A stretch of 9,386 bases of DNA from an uncultured Bacillota bacterium (GCA_937967955.1 CALBUB010000024.1:1-9386); one strand, 5' to 3'. Positions 1 through 6,917 are shown, counted from the first letter of the stretch. Program-made: numbers and translations. The notes: generated by a model not told the origin, from the letters alone.

Positions 1-30
1 TATTTATACATCTTGTTGGAGATGGTTTAA

Positions 31-750
31 TTGAAAAAAATAACAAACAATCTATTATTTCTTAAAATAGTATTAGCTTTGATTACAATACTTTACTTAT
101 CATATTTGTATATGGACTTTTTTAGTAGATATACTGAACTGTCAGCTAGTATGAAGTTTATATCTATAGTGTTGTGTTTTTTACTAGCCTTATTATCAGG
201 GGCAAAGCCCTTTAATGGATATAATGTAAAACTACTAAAAATTGGACTTTTTTTAACGGTAATAGCAGATTTTTTTCTTCTAATAGAAAAAGAACACTAT
301 GAAATTGGCATAACCGTATTTTCTATAGCTCAAATTATATATACTATAAGGTACAATAGCAGGAATAGGACAAATATTATAAGAAGTTATGTAATTTTAT
401 TGTTTACATTATTTTTTACCTACATTGTTATAAAACCATTTACAAAAATAGAAATTATAATTCCCATTGCTTTATTTTATGGGATAGCCCTTATTACTAA
501 TGTTTACAAAGCTTTTGTAGTCTATAGGGAAAAGCTTTATCCTAGGCCTAATGGACTAATGGTAGCCTTAGGGATGCTTCTTTTTTTATTATGTGATATA
601 AATGTATTACTGTATAATATATTTAGGTATGTAAAGCAAACAAATGGACTCCTATATAGACTATCCCATGTTTCCATATGGCTATATTATTTACCCTCTC
701 AAGTGTTACTAGCTTTAAGTGGCTACAAATTTAAAGAAAGTGACAGCTAG
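31..750 (+). CDS. YhhN/TMEM86-like integral membrane protein
   Basis: This 239-residue, very hydrophobic protein has about eight predicted membrane helices (near residues 6-25, 37-57, 66-84, 88-105, 118-135, 140-160, 170-195 and 210-230). That fits the eight-helix YhhN family, whose animal relatives (TMEM86) are lysoplasmalogenases. Family-like features seen are a helix with Asp followed by leucines (IADFFLL, near residue 80), a following FSIAQIIYT segment resembling the YhhN 'F.hllYt' helix, a second intramembrane Asp (LLCDINVLLYN, near 188) and a C-terminal helix with WLYYLPSQVLLALSG. The start is TTG at 31, with GGAG at 18-21 and the typical MKK opening; no better start lies nearby. Its promoter is outside the window and no terminator is evident after it. 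Bacterial function is largely unknown, so no enzymatic activity is claimed. Its link to the downstream regulator is probably only proximity. Confidence 0.75.
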   Translation: MKKITNNLLFLKIVLALITILYLSYLYMDFFSRYTELSASMKFISIVLCFLLALLSGAKPFNGYNVKLLKIGLFLTVIADFFLLIEKEHYEIGITVFSIAQIIYTIRYNSRNRTNIIRSYVILLFTLFFTYIVIKPFTKIEIIIPIALFYGIALITNVYKAFVVYREKLYPRPNGLMVALGMLLFLLCDINVLLYNIFRYVKQTNGLLYRLSHVSIWLYYLPSQVLLALSGYKFKESDS

Positions 751-752
751 CC

Positions 753-896
753 TTATAAATAAAGTAAAAGCAGGCCTAATACAGATGTTACTCCAATAGA
801 TAAGAAGATATGGCACTAGAAAATAATATATCTAGTGGCTGGTTCTGTACCTTGTTTCCATAGAAGGTGGACAAGATTAGAAGGCTTTTTCTTTGC
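753..896 (-). pseudogene. Possible reverse-strand coding remnant (membrane-protein C-terminus), weak
   Basis: No intact gene is supported between the YhhN-like gene and the marR promoter. On the reverse strand one frame reads for 48 codons between a stop at 897-899 and a stop at 753-755, with one internal TAG at 816-818. Before the TAG it reads like a cytoplasmic tail (PSNLVHLLWKQGTEPATR). After it comes a hydrophobic helix (LSIGVTSVLGLLLLYL) that ends at the stop. This looks like the C-terminal end of a membrane protein, facing the YhhN-like gene, that has lost its 5' part and picked up a stop. I cannot name a family with any certainty, there is no start codon or ribosome site, and chance is a fair alternative in a stretch this short. 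Confidence 0.18.
814..837. repeat. Short perfect inverted repeat (7-bp arms, 10-nt loop)
   Basis: CACTAGA at 814-820 is exactly repeated in inverse as TCTAGTG at 831-837, around an AT-only 10-nt loop. There is no T-run on either side, so it is not a convincing terminator for the YhhN-like gene. It could be a weak RNA hairpin or a protein site, or be meaningless. Confidence 0.4.
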
Positions 897-943
897 TTAA
901 GCACAAGAGGACAGATATATAAGTTGGAATTAATATGAAATAA

Positions 944-972
944 TTGCGAAAGCAACGATTATATGGTATATT
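944..972 (+). promoter_or_regulatory. marR promoter with palindromic operator over the -35 box
   Basis: TTGCGA (944-949) serves as the -35 box and TATATT (967-972) as the -10 box, with a 17-bp spacer. The near-palindrome TTGCGAAAGCAA (944-955) covers the -35 box. The same element with one base changed, to a perfect palindrome, sits in the same place in the sufC promoter at 1589-1600. An operator over the -35 box fits repression, and its position just upstream of marR fits autoregulation, which is common in MarR systems. The boxes and repeats are seen directly; binding by this MarR is inferred. Confidence 0.6.
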
Positions 973-998
973 AAGGGTAGAACTGGAGGGGATTTATT

Positions 999-1481
999 TT
1001 GAAAAAGTGTCCAGATGACTATGCTGGTAGGTGGTTTTCAGTATTTCACAGGCTGCCCTTAAGCTTTATAGCTGAAGGTTTAAAAGATTATAATATAGGC
1101 AGTGGCCAGATAATGTTTTTACTAGAGCTTTATTTTATGGATGGAGTAAGCCAAGAAGAATTATCCTCCTATTTGAATATCAATGAAGCTAATACGGCAA
1201 GGGCTATTAAGAAGTTGGAGAAGGAAGGTTATGTAATAAGGAAGAGGGATGAGAAGGATAAAAGGATAAAAAGAATCTATCTAACAGAAAAAGCTCTTGA
1301 AATTAAGCCTATAGTTTTAGAGCTTATGAACCAATGGGAGGACAAAATGTTAAAAAGCTTAACAAGTGTGGAACGGGAAGTTTTTATTGATTTATTAAAA
1401 AAGGTTGGCCATTCTTTGTCTGATAATGGCAGATGTGTAATCTGTGGTAAGAATTGTTGGAATTATAATGAAGAATGGTAG
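999..1481 (+). CDS. MarR-family transcriptional regulator with C-terminal Cys-rich tail
   Basis: This 160-residue protein has the MarR layout: an N-terminal helical dimerisation part, a winged helix-turn-helix at about residues 50-95 (VSQEELSSYLNINEANTARA, then KKLEKEGYVIRKRDEKDKR as recognition helix and basic wing), and closing dimerisation helices to about 140. Unusually, it then has a tail with C146, C149 and C153 (CVICGKNC), and there is a further Cys at residue 4. Three or four clustered thiols could hold an iron-sulfur cluster or zinc, or act as a redox switch; none of these is shown by sequence alone. The start is TTG at 999, with a strong GGAGGGG at 985-991 at 7 nt. It is followed by its own terminator and then the suf operon, whose promoter shares its palindrome. 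I infer an autoregulated regulator of iron-sulfur cluster assembly. The family call is firm; the ligand and target are hypotheses. Confidence 0.9.
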   Translation: MKKCPDDYAGRWFSVFHRLPLSFIAEGLKDYNIGSGQIMFLLELYFMDGVSQEELSSYLNINEANTARAIKKLEKEGYVIRKRDEKDKRIKRIYLTEKALEIKPIVLELMNQWEDKMLKSLTSVEREVFIDLLKKVGHSLSDNGRCVICGKNCWNYNEEW

Positions 1482-1497
1482 TCCATCTTAATATATT

Positions 1498-1540
1498 ATG
1501 GTTTGCAAATCTTATAGGGATTTGCAAACCATTTTTTATT
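1498..1540 (+). terminator. Rho-independent terminator after marR
   Basis: A perfect 14-bp stem (1498-1511 with 1519-1532) closes a 7-nt loop and runs directly into six T residues (1532-1537), 16 nt after the marR stop. It separates marR transcription from the suf operon, so suf depends mainly on its own promoter. Confidence 0.9.
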
Positions 1541-1588
1541 TGTATGTAATTTTTTCTTAATTTTTTCATATAAATATGTAAAAAATAG

Positions 1589-1617
1589 TTGCGAACGCAA
1601 TAAAATTATGATATGGT
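1589..1617 (+). promoter_or_regulatory. suf operon promoter with perfect palindromic operator
   Basis: The -35 box TTGCGA (1589-1594) and a weak -10 box TATGGT (1612-1617) are separated by 17 bp. The stretch before them (about 1541-1588) is strongly A/T-rich and could help polymerase binding. The perfect palindrome TTGCG-AA-CGCAA (1589-1600) covers the -35 box exactly as the matching element does in the marR promoter. Inferred role: the site where the upstream MarR protein controls sufCBDSU. Expected transcript start is near 1624, leaving a leader of about 40 nt. Confidence 0.65.
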
Positions 1618-1663
1618 AAAAGTGTACTAAAATACTAGGAATTAAATAGAAGGAGTAGTGACT

Positions 1664-2404
1664 ATGGATAGCAAATTTCTATTGATAAACAATCTTCATG
1701 TTAAAGTTGGAGAAAAAGAAATATTGAAAGGCTTAAATTTGGAAGTAAATAAAGGTGAAGTACATGTAATAATGGGCCCTAATGGGGCAGGAAAATCAAC
1801 TCTTGCCAATGTACTTATGGGCAATCCAAAGTATGAGATTACAGATGGAGAAATTATCTTTGAAGGTACTAAAATAAACGATTTGAAGGTAGATGAAAGA
1901 GCTAAGCTAGGAATATTTATGTCATTCCAATATCCAGAAGAGATACCAGGAATAACTGTGGAAAACTTCTTACGCTTAGCTAAGATGGCAATAGAGGAAA
2001 AACCAATTAAGGTAATGAAGTTTAAAAAGACATTGAGAGAAAAGATGGAACTTTTAGATATGAAGGAAGAATATGCAGCCAGATACCTAAATGAAGGCTT
2101 TTCAGGTGGAGAAAAGAAAAAGAGCGAAATACTTCAGCTACTCATGTTAAATCCTAAGTTGGCCATACTAGATGAAACAGACTCTGGCTTGGATGTAGAT
2201 GCAGTAAAAATTGTTGCAAAAGGTGTGGAACAATATAAAACTGCTGAAAACTCTATTATAATCATAACTCACCATAGAAACATTTTAGATTATTTAAAAC
2301 CTGATTATGTTCACTTCCTAATGGATGGAAGAATTGTTAAAACTGGCCATGAAAGCCTAATAGAACTAGTAGAAAAAGAGGGTTTTGAAGTATTGAAGAA
2401 TTAA
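1664..2404 (+). CDS. sufC: Fe-S cluster assembly ATPase SufC
   Basis: SufC is the ABC-type ATPase of the SufBCD scaffold; it hydrolyses ATP in the cytosol to drive the shape change needed for cluster building. From the ATG at 1664 the protein has 246 residues. It shows Walker A GPNGAGKST (38-46), a Q-loop (FQYPEE, Gln 89), the signature FSGGEKKKSE (146-155), Walker B LAILDETDSGLD (166-177, catalytic Glu 171) and the H-loop ITHH (201-204). The SufC-type 'SGGEKK' and 'DETDSGLD' wording separates it from transporter ATPases. The ATG at 1664 is chosen because AAGGAG (1650-1655) lies 8 nt before it; an in-frame GTG at 1658 is only 2 nt from that site. First gene of the suf operon; sufB follows after 21 nt. 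Confidence 0.97.
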   Translation: MDSKFLLINNLHVKVGEKEILKGLNLEVNKGEVHVIMGPNGAGKSTLANVLMGNPKYEITDGEIIFEGTKINDLKVDERAKLGIFMSFQYPEEIPGITVENFLRLAKMAIEEKPIKVMKFKKTLREKMELLDMKEEYAARYLNEGFSGGEKKKSEILQLLMLNPKLAILDETDSGLDVDAVKIVAKGVEQYKTAENSIIIITHHRNILDYLKPDYVHFLMDGRIVKTGHESLIELVEKEGFEVLKN

Positions 2405-2425
2405 AGAGAGGATGGAAGTGGTTAT

Positions 2426-3835
2426 ATGGCTGAAAGAAGAAAAACTTATGTAGAAGATTTAGATCGCAGTATTTACGATATTAAAAATGAATTTAAGTAT
2501 AGCTATAAAACGAAAAAGGGCTTAACCCCTGAAATAGTGAAGGATATTTCTTGGAACAAAAATGAACCTAAATGGATGACTGAATTCCGACTAAAATCCT
2601 TGGAAATCTACAATAAATTAGATGTTCCAGCATGGGGACCAAATTTAGATGACTTAGATATAGAAAATATAGTAACTTATGTTAGACCTAATACGGATAT
2701 GAAGTACAGCTGGGATGAGGTGCCTGAAGATATAAAGAGTACTTTTGAACGTCTAGGAATCCCAGAGGCAGAACGCAAATCCCTTGCAGGAGTTGGTGCC
2801 CAATACGATTCAGAAGTAGTATATCACAACCTTAAAGATGATATGGCCAAAAAGGGAGTTATATATACGGACATGGAAACAGCTATAAGAGAATATCCAG
2901 ACATAATTAAGAAATACTTCATGACAGTAGTGCCACCCCATGATCACAAATTTGTAGCCCTTCATGGAGCAGTCTGGTCAGGAGGTTCTTTTGTCTATGT
3001 GCCTAAAGGTGTAAGTGTGGAAATACCTTTACAATCCTATTTTAGATCTAATGCACCTGGCGCAGGCCAATTTGAGCATACTTTAATTATAGTAGATGAA
3101 GGGGCTTTCTTACACTTTATTGAAGGTTGTTCAGCACCTAAGTATTCAGTAAACAATCTCCATGCAGGCTGTGTAGAACTTATAGTAAAAGAAGGTGCAA
3201 GATTAAGATACAGTACCATAGAGAGCTGGTCAAAGAATATGTACAATTTAAATACTAAGAGGGCCATAGTTGAAAAAGATGGAACTATAGAATGGATATC
3301 TGGCTCCTTTGGTTCTAAGGTATCTATGCTATATCCAATGAGTGTCCTTAAGGGTGAAGGGGCCAAAGCTGAATTTACAGGTATTACCTTTGCTGGAGAA
3401 GGGCAATATTTAGATACTGGAGCTAAGGTAGTACATGCTGCACCTTATACAACTTCAACTATAAATACTAAATCTATATCTAAAGATGGAGGAGTGGCTG
3501 TCTATAGAGGCTCCTTAACTATTGCACCTAATGCTCACCATTCAAAAGCTACTGTATCCTGCGAGTCCTTAATGTTAGATAACAAGTCCAGATCAGATAC
3601 CATACCAGTAATAGATATAAGAAATGATGAAGTAGACATAGGCCATGAGGCTAAAATAGGTCGTATAAGTGAAGAAGCCATATTCTATTTGATGAGTAGG
3701 GGAATTAGTGAAGAAGAAGCTAGGGCCATGATAGTAAGAGGTTTTGTTGAGCCAATAGCTAAAGAATTACCTCTTGAATATGCAGTAGAGATGAACAATT
3801 TAATCAAGCTAGAACTTGAAGGAACCATAGGATAG
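2426..3835 (+). CDS. sufB: Fe-S cluster scaffold subunit SufB
   Basis: SufB is the scaffold subunit of SufBC2D on which the nascent iron-sulfur cluster forms. The 469 residues match the usual family length. The central beta-helix region is recognisable by VPPHDHKFVALHGAVWSGG (169-187), VYVPKGVSVEIPLQSYFR (190-207) and FIEGCSAPKYS (231-241). The Cys in ATVSCESLM (C379) and the Glu in GHEAKIG (E408) are 29 residues apart, the same spacing as the functional C405 and E434 of E. coli SufB, so the key cluster-building residues are present. The C-terminal helix contains YLMSRGISEEEAR, the part that meets SufC. Start is ATG 2426 with GGAAG at 2414-2418. It is co-transcribed with sufC upstream and sufD 5-11 nt downstream. 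Confidence 0.97.
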   Translation: MAERRKTYVEDLDRSIYDIKNEFKYSYKTKKGLTPEIVKDISWNKNEPKWMTEFRLKSLEIYNKLDVPAWGPNLDDLDIENIVTYVRPNTDMKYSWDEVPEDIKSTFERLGIPEAERKSLAGVGAQYDSEVVYHNLKDDMAKKGVIYTDMETAIREYPDIIKKYFMTVVPPHDHKFVALHGAVWSGGSFVYVPKGVSVEIPLQSYFRSNAPGAGQFEHTLIIVDEGAFLHFIEGCSAPKYSVNNLHAGCVELIVKEGARLRYSTIESWSKNMYNLNTKRAIVEKDGTIEWISGSFGSKVSMLYPMSVLKGEGAKAEFTGITFAGEGQYLDTGAKVVHAAPYTTSTINTKSISKDGGVAVYRGSLTIAPNAHHSKATVSCESLMLDNKSRSDTIPVIDIRNDEVDIGHEAKIGRISEEAIFYLMSRGISEEEARAMIVRGFVEPIAKELPLEYAVEMNNLIKLELEGTIG

Positions 3836-3846
3836 GAGGGATGGCT

Positions 3847-4971
3847 TTGAGCATAGAGATTAAAGATGAATTAAATTTGATTCCAGTTAAAACTTACAGA
3901 TGGCTCAATGTAAACCATTTGAAAATAGATGAAGTGTTTGATAAGGAAATAAAGCCTTATACAAAGAAGTTTGTAGATGAACAAAGTAATGGAAATATGT
4001 TCCTTGGAAGAATAAATAATGTGGTTTCTTTAGAGCAATATCTAGAGGATTTTAAAGGTCAAATTGAATACGGGGTATCTAAAAAGCTGGTTCACATGGC
4101 GGAAAATTTAAATAATGCTGGAATTTTTGCTAGCCTGAAAAGAGGCAAAACTATTGCTGAGCCTATAAGGGTAGAATATGTTCTAGATGAAAAAGAGGAT
4201 GTATTAATAGATAACAACATAATAATTGCAGAAGAAAACAGTAAGGCAACCTTCGTAATAGATTATTCTACAGAGGGAAATGTGTCTGTCTTCCATAATG
4301 GAGCCTTAAAAGTATTTGCAAAGGCAGGAGCAGATGTAACGGTTATAAAAATTCAGAGAATGAACGATAATTCATACCATTTTGACTCCAATGTAGCTTT
4401 TGTGGAAAAGGGTGCAAGGGTAAGCTTTATCCAAGCGGAAATTGGCTGCAAAAAATTAGTAACCAATTATATTAGCAATTTGAAGGAAGAAAGTGAGTCC
4501 TATATAGATTCTGTATATTTAGGGGATAAGGATAGGGAATTAGATTTAAGCTATTATATGAACCATGTTGGCAGAAGAAGTATTAGCAATATGGAAATTA
4601 AAGGAGCACTTAAGGACAGAGCTAAGAAGCTATTTAAGGGCACCATAGACTTTAAACAAGGTTCTAGTAGGGCTATAGGTAGGGAAGAAGAGGCAGTAAT
4701 AATATTCAATAAGGATGTAAAAGCAGATGCAGTGCCTTTACTTCTATGTACAGAAGATGATGTAACTGGTGAACATGCTGCTAGTGCTGGAAAGGTAGAT
4801 GCTGATAAGCTGTTTTATATGATGAGTCGTGGTTTTAGCAAGGAAGAGGCTATAAAACTCATAGTAGAAGCATCTTTTAATCCTGTAATAGATAAGATTC
4901 CAATGGAAGATATAAGGGAAATTATTAGAAAAGAAATTCACAACAGATTAGTTACGGAGGGTAACAGATGA
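3847..4971 (+). CDS. sufD: Fe-S cluster assembly subunit SufD
   Basis: SufD is the SufB paralogue that completes SufBC2D and helps bring in iron. From TTG 3847 it has 374 residues. The C-terminal half has the SufB/SufD beta-helix fold pattern, with LLCTEDDVTGEHAASAGKVD and then LFYMMSRGFSKEEA, the counterpart of the SufC-contacting helix in SufB. The His in GEHAAS (residue 310) aligns with H360 of E. coli SufD, which acts with SufB C405. The N-terminal half is less conserved, as is normal for the family. An ATG at 3841 is in frame, but the Shine-Dalgarno AGGAGG (3834-3839) is only 1 nt from it and 7 nt from the TTG at 3847, so TTG is preferred; the two proteins differ by two residues. The ribosome site overlaps the sufB stop, suggesting coupled translation. 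The stop overlaps the sufS start. Confidence 0.93.
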   Translation: MSIEIKDELNLIPVKTYRWLNVNHLKIDEVFDKEIKPYTKKFVDEQSNGNMFLGRINNVVSLEQYLEDFKGQIEYGVSKKLVHMAENLNNAGIFASLKRGKTIAEPIRVEYVLDEKEDVLIDNNIIIAEENSKATFVIDYSTEGNVSVFHNGALKVFAKAGADVTVIKIQRMNDNSYHFDSNVAFVEKGARVSFIQAEIGCKKLVTNYISNLKEESESYIDSVYLGDKDRELDLSYYMNHVGRRSISNMEIKGALKDRAKKLFKGTIDFKQGSSRAIGREEEAVIIFNKDVKADAVPLLLCTEDDVTGEHAASAGKVDADKLFYMMSRGFSKEEAIKLIVEASFNPVIDKIPMEDIREIIRKEIHNRLVTEGNR

Positions 4972-6206
4972 AAGCTCTTGATGTAGAAAGGATTCGTAAA
5001 GACTTTCCTACCCTTTTTGAAAAAGTTAATGGGAAACCCTTAGTATACTTGGACAATGCTGCTACTACCCATAAGCCTATACAAGTAGTAGATGCTATGA
5101 GGGATTATTACAATAAGTTTAATGCAAATCCCCATAGAGGTGCCCATCAGCTAGGTGTATTAGCAACAGAAATGTATGAAAAGGCTAGAGAAAAGGTAAG
5201 AGAATTTATAAATGCTAAATCTACAAGAGAAATTATATTTACCAAAAATGCAACGGAATCCCTTAACTTAATAGCCTATTCCTATGGTATGGCCTTTGTT
5301 GAAAAAGGTGATGAAATAGTAATTTCCATATCAGAACACCATAGCAATATTGTACCATGGCAAAAGATTGCTAAACTTAAAGGTGCTAAATTGAAATATC
5401 TATATTTAAATGATGATTATAGGCTTGATATGGAAGAAGTATATAATAAGGTAACAGATAGAACTAAAATAGTTAGCATAGCCCAAATGTCAAACGTATT
5501 AGGTACAGTGTATCCTGTAAAGGAAATAATAGAATATGCCCATTCTAAAGGTGCTATAACCATTATAGATGGAGCTCAAAGCGTCCCTCATATGAAGGTA
5601 GATGTTCAAGATTTAGATGCTGATTTCCTTGTGTTTTCAGGCCATAAAATGTTAGGCCCCATGGGGATTGGGGTACTATATGGTAAGGAAGAAATACTTG
5701 AAAAGACACCTCCCTTCTTAATGGGGGGAGATATGATTGAGTATGTGGAAGAACAGAGTACAACTTTTGCAGAACTTCCCCATAAATTTGAAGCAGGTAC
5801 CCCAAATGTGGAGGGGGCTGTAGGCCTTGCTGCAGCTATTGATTATTTAAATGAGATTGGTTTAGATAAAATAAGTAAATATGAAGAAGAATTAACTGCC
5901 TATGCTTTAGAAAGGCTGAAAGAAATCCCCTATGTTAAAATATATGGCTCTACCGATATTAAGGATAGAGGAGCCGTCATATCCTTTGAAGTTGAAGGTT
6001 GTCATCCCCATGATGTTTCAACAATAGTGGACACTTATGGTATAGCCTTAAGGGCAGGCCATCACTGTGCTCAGCCTTTGATGAAATTTTTAAAAGCCCC
6101 AGCAACATCAAGAGTTAGTTTTTATTTCTACAATACTAAATCTGAAATAGATGTGTTTATAGATAGTTTGTTAAAAGTAAGGAAGTGGTTAGGATATGGA
6201 TCTTAG
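4968..6206 (+). CDS. sufS: Cysteine desulfurase SufS
   Basis: This 412-residue PLP enzyme takes sulfur from L-cysteine, leaving alanine and a persulfide on its catalytic Cys. It is a class V aminotransferase of group II (SufS/CsdA type). Visible are YLDNAATTHKP (27-37), NPHRGAHQLG (54-63), the H124/H125 pair in SEHHSN stacking on PLP, D201 and Q204 in IDGAQSVPH, the PLP lysine K227 in FSGHKMLGPMGIG, FEAGTPNVEG (274-283) and the catalytic C367 in ALRAGHHCAQP. The short loop after the catalytic Cys is typical of SufS and needs a partner acceptor, here SufU. Its ATG overlaps the sufD stop (ATGA), with GGAGGG at 4956-4961. Its end overlaps sufU by 11 nt. The neighbours make the SufS assignment, rather than CsdA, secure. 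Confidence 0.97.
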   Translation: MKALDVERIRKDFPTLFEKVNGKPLVYLDNAATTHKPIQVVDAMRDYYNKFNANPHRGAHQLGVLATEMYEKAREKVREFINAKSTREIIFTKNATESLNLIAYSYGMAFVEKGDEIVISISEHHSNIVPWQKIAKLKGAKLKYLYLNDDYRLDMEEVYNKVTDRTKIVSIAQMSNVLGTVYPVKEIIEYAHSKGAITIIDGAQSVPHMKVDVQDLDADFLVFSGHKMLGPMGIGVLYGKEEILEKTPPFLMGGDMIEYVEEQSTTFAELPHKFEAGTPNVEGAVGLAAAIDYLNEIGLDKISKYEEELTAYALERLKEIPYVKIYGSTDIKDRGAVISFEVEGCHPHDVSTIVDTYGIALRAGHHCAQPLMKFLKAPATSRVSFYFYNTKSEIDVFIDSLLKVRKWLGYGS

Positions 6207-6627
6207 TCAATTGTATACAGAGCTTATATTGGAACACAGCCAAAATAGCGAAAATAAAAAGCATTTAGATCATGCCAACTGTTGTGAAAGGGGTTATAAT
6301 CCCAGCTGTGGAGATGATATAACATTAGAGCTAGTTTGTAATGGTGATATAATAGAAGACGCCTCCTATACAGGAAATGGATGTGCCATCTCCCAAGCTT
6401 CCACATCCATTATGATCGATTTAATAAAGGGAAAAACTAAGGAAGAAGCAGAAAAGTTAGCAGATACATTCCTATCTATGATAAAAAAAGAAATAGAAGA
6501 TGATGAAGAATTGGAAATATTAGAAGATGGGGTAGCTTTTAAAAATATTTCCAACATGCCAGCAAGAGTAAAATGTGCAACCCTTGCATGGCATACATTA
6601 AAAGAAATTATTAGAAAGAATTTTTAA
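6196..6627 (+). CDS. sufU: Sulfur acceptor SufU
   Basis: SufU is the zinc-dependent sulfurtransferase that takes persulfide sulfur from SufS in Gram-positive bacteria and passes it to SufB. The 143-residue length fits. The zinc site is complete: C38 and D40 in NPSCGDD, C63 in GNGCAIS, and C127 in ARVKCATLAW; C63 and C127 correspond to C66 and C128 of Bacillus subtilis SufU. The region between them (about 80-110, EEAEKLADTFLSMIK and an acidic stretch) is the SufU-type insertion that separates it from IscU. An additional Cys pair at 29-30 (NCCERGYNPSCGD) is not part of the usual site. The start ATG 6196 lies inside the end of sufS, so translation is probably coupled. It is the last gene of the suf operon; no sufE, sufA or sufT follows. 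Confidence 0.96.
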   Translation: MDLSQLYTELILEHSQNSENKKHLDHANCCERGYNPSCGDDITLELVCNGDIIEDASYTGNGCAISQASTSIMIDLIKGKTKEEAEKLADTFLSMIKKEIEDDEELEILEDGVAFKNISNMPARVKCATLAWHTLKEIIRKNF

Positions 6628-6652
6628 GGGAGCCTTTGGTCTCCCTTAATTT
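6624..6652 (+). terminator. Probable terminator hairpin after sufU
   Basis: TTAAGGGAG (6624-6632) pairs perfectly with CTCCCTTAA (6641-6649) around an 8-nt loop, and the left arm includes the sufU stop codon. Only a short interrupted run of T follows, so termination may be partial. The inner loop (CC...GG) can pair two further bases. Confidence 0.6.
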
Positions 6653-6693
6653 ATGCTAATAGAAATTAAAACAATATGGGAAATAGTACGACA

Positions 6694-6734
6694 ATTGAAT
6701 AATATTATGCAGCTTATGTGCTATATTGAATAAT
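6694..6734. repeat. Direct repeat ATTGAATAAT, two copies 31 bp apart
   Basis: ATTGAATAAT occurs at 6694-6703 and again at 6725-6734, a centre distance of 31 bp, close to three helical turns. Both copies lie just upstream of the promoter at 6740-6768, a position that would suit an activator. No protein can be assigned, and the AT-rich background makes chance repeats more likely. Confidence 0.4.
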
Positions 6735-6739
6735 TTCAT

Positions 6740-6768
6740 TTGCTAGCAACTGTCAAATATGATACAAT
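6740..6768 (+). promoter_or_regulatory. Promoter for the DUF1538/PII-like pair
   Basis: TTGCTA (6740-6745), a 17-bp spacer and TACAAT (6763-6768) make a good housekeeping promoter. The -35 box lies in the palindrome TTGCTAGCAA (6740-6749), which has the same TTGC/GCAA arms as the marR and suf operators but a 2-bp rather than 4-bp centre. Transcript start would be near 6775, giving a leader of about 140 nt before the TTG start at 6918. Confidence 0.6.
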
Positions 6769-6792
6769 TATAGTGTCTATACTAATTTCTTG

Positions 6793-6869
6793 TTTATAAG
6801 CCTTATCAAAATGTAGTCACGTTAATATGTGTTCTGCTTTTCTCAAGTATCACCCGCAATTTATAAGCC
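6793..6869. repeat. Direct repeat TTTATAAGCC in the leader of the DUF1538 gene
   Basis: TTTATAAGCC occurs at 6793-6802 and 6860-6869, 67 bp apart, both inside the expected leader. I recognise no known riboswitch in the leader. The rest of the 6650-6917 gap holds the promoter and the two repeat pairs but no gene that I can support. Confidence 0.35.
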
Positions 6870-6917
6870 AATAACACAAGTAATTGATGAAGTATAGATG
6901 TGAAAGGGGGAGTCCAT

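Noticed and set aside
1..65. End of an upstream gene at the window edge (one frame stays open to a stop at 63-65, another to a stop at 28-30)
   Set aside because: All three forward frames are open at the start, and 10-20 codons are too few to choose or name one.
1498..1540. The TTTGCAAA sequences in the stem after marR as further operator copies
   Set aside because: They are explained by the 14-bp terminator stem with its T-run, and they lack the TTGC-N4-GCAA spacing.
3037..3366. Reverse-strand open frame of 109 codons inside sufB
   Set aside because: It is a shadow of a strongly conserved gene, with no ribosome site and no recognisable domain.
6775..6917. A known riboswitch such as c-di-GMP, c-di-AMP or T-box in the DUF1538 leader
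   Set aside because: None of the conserved core sequences of these classes is visible.
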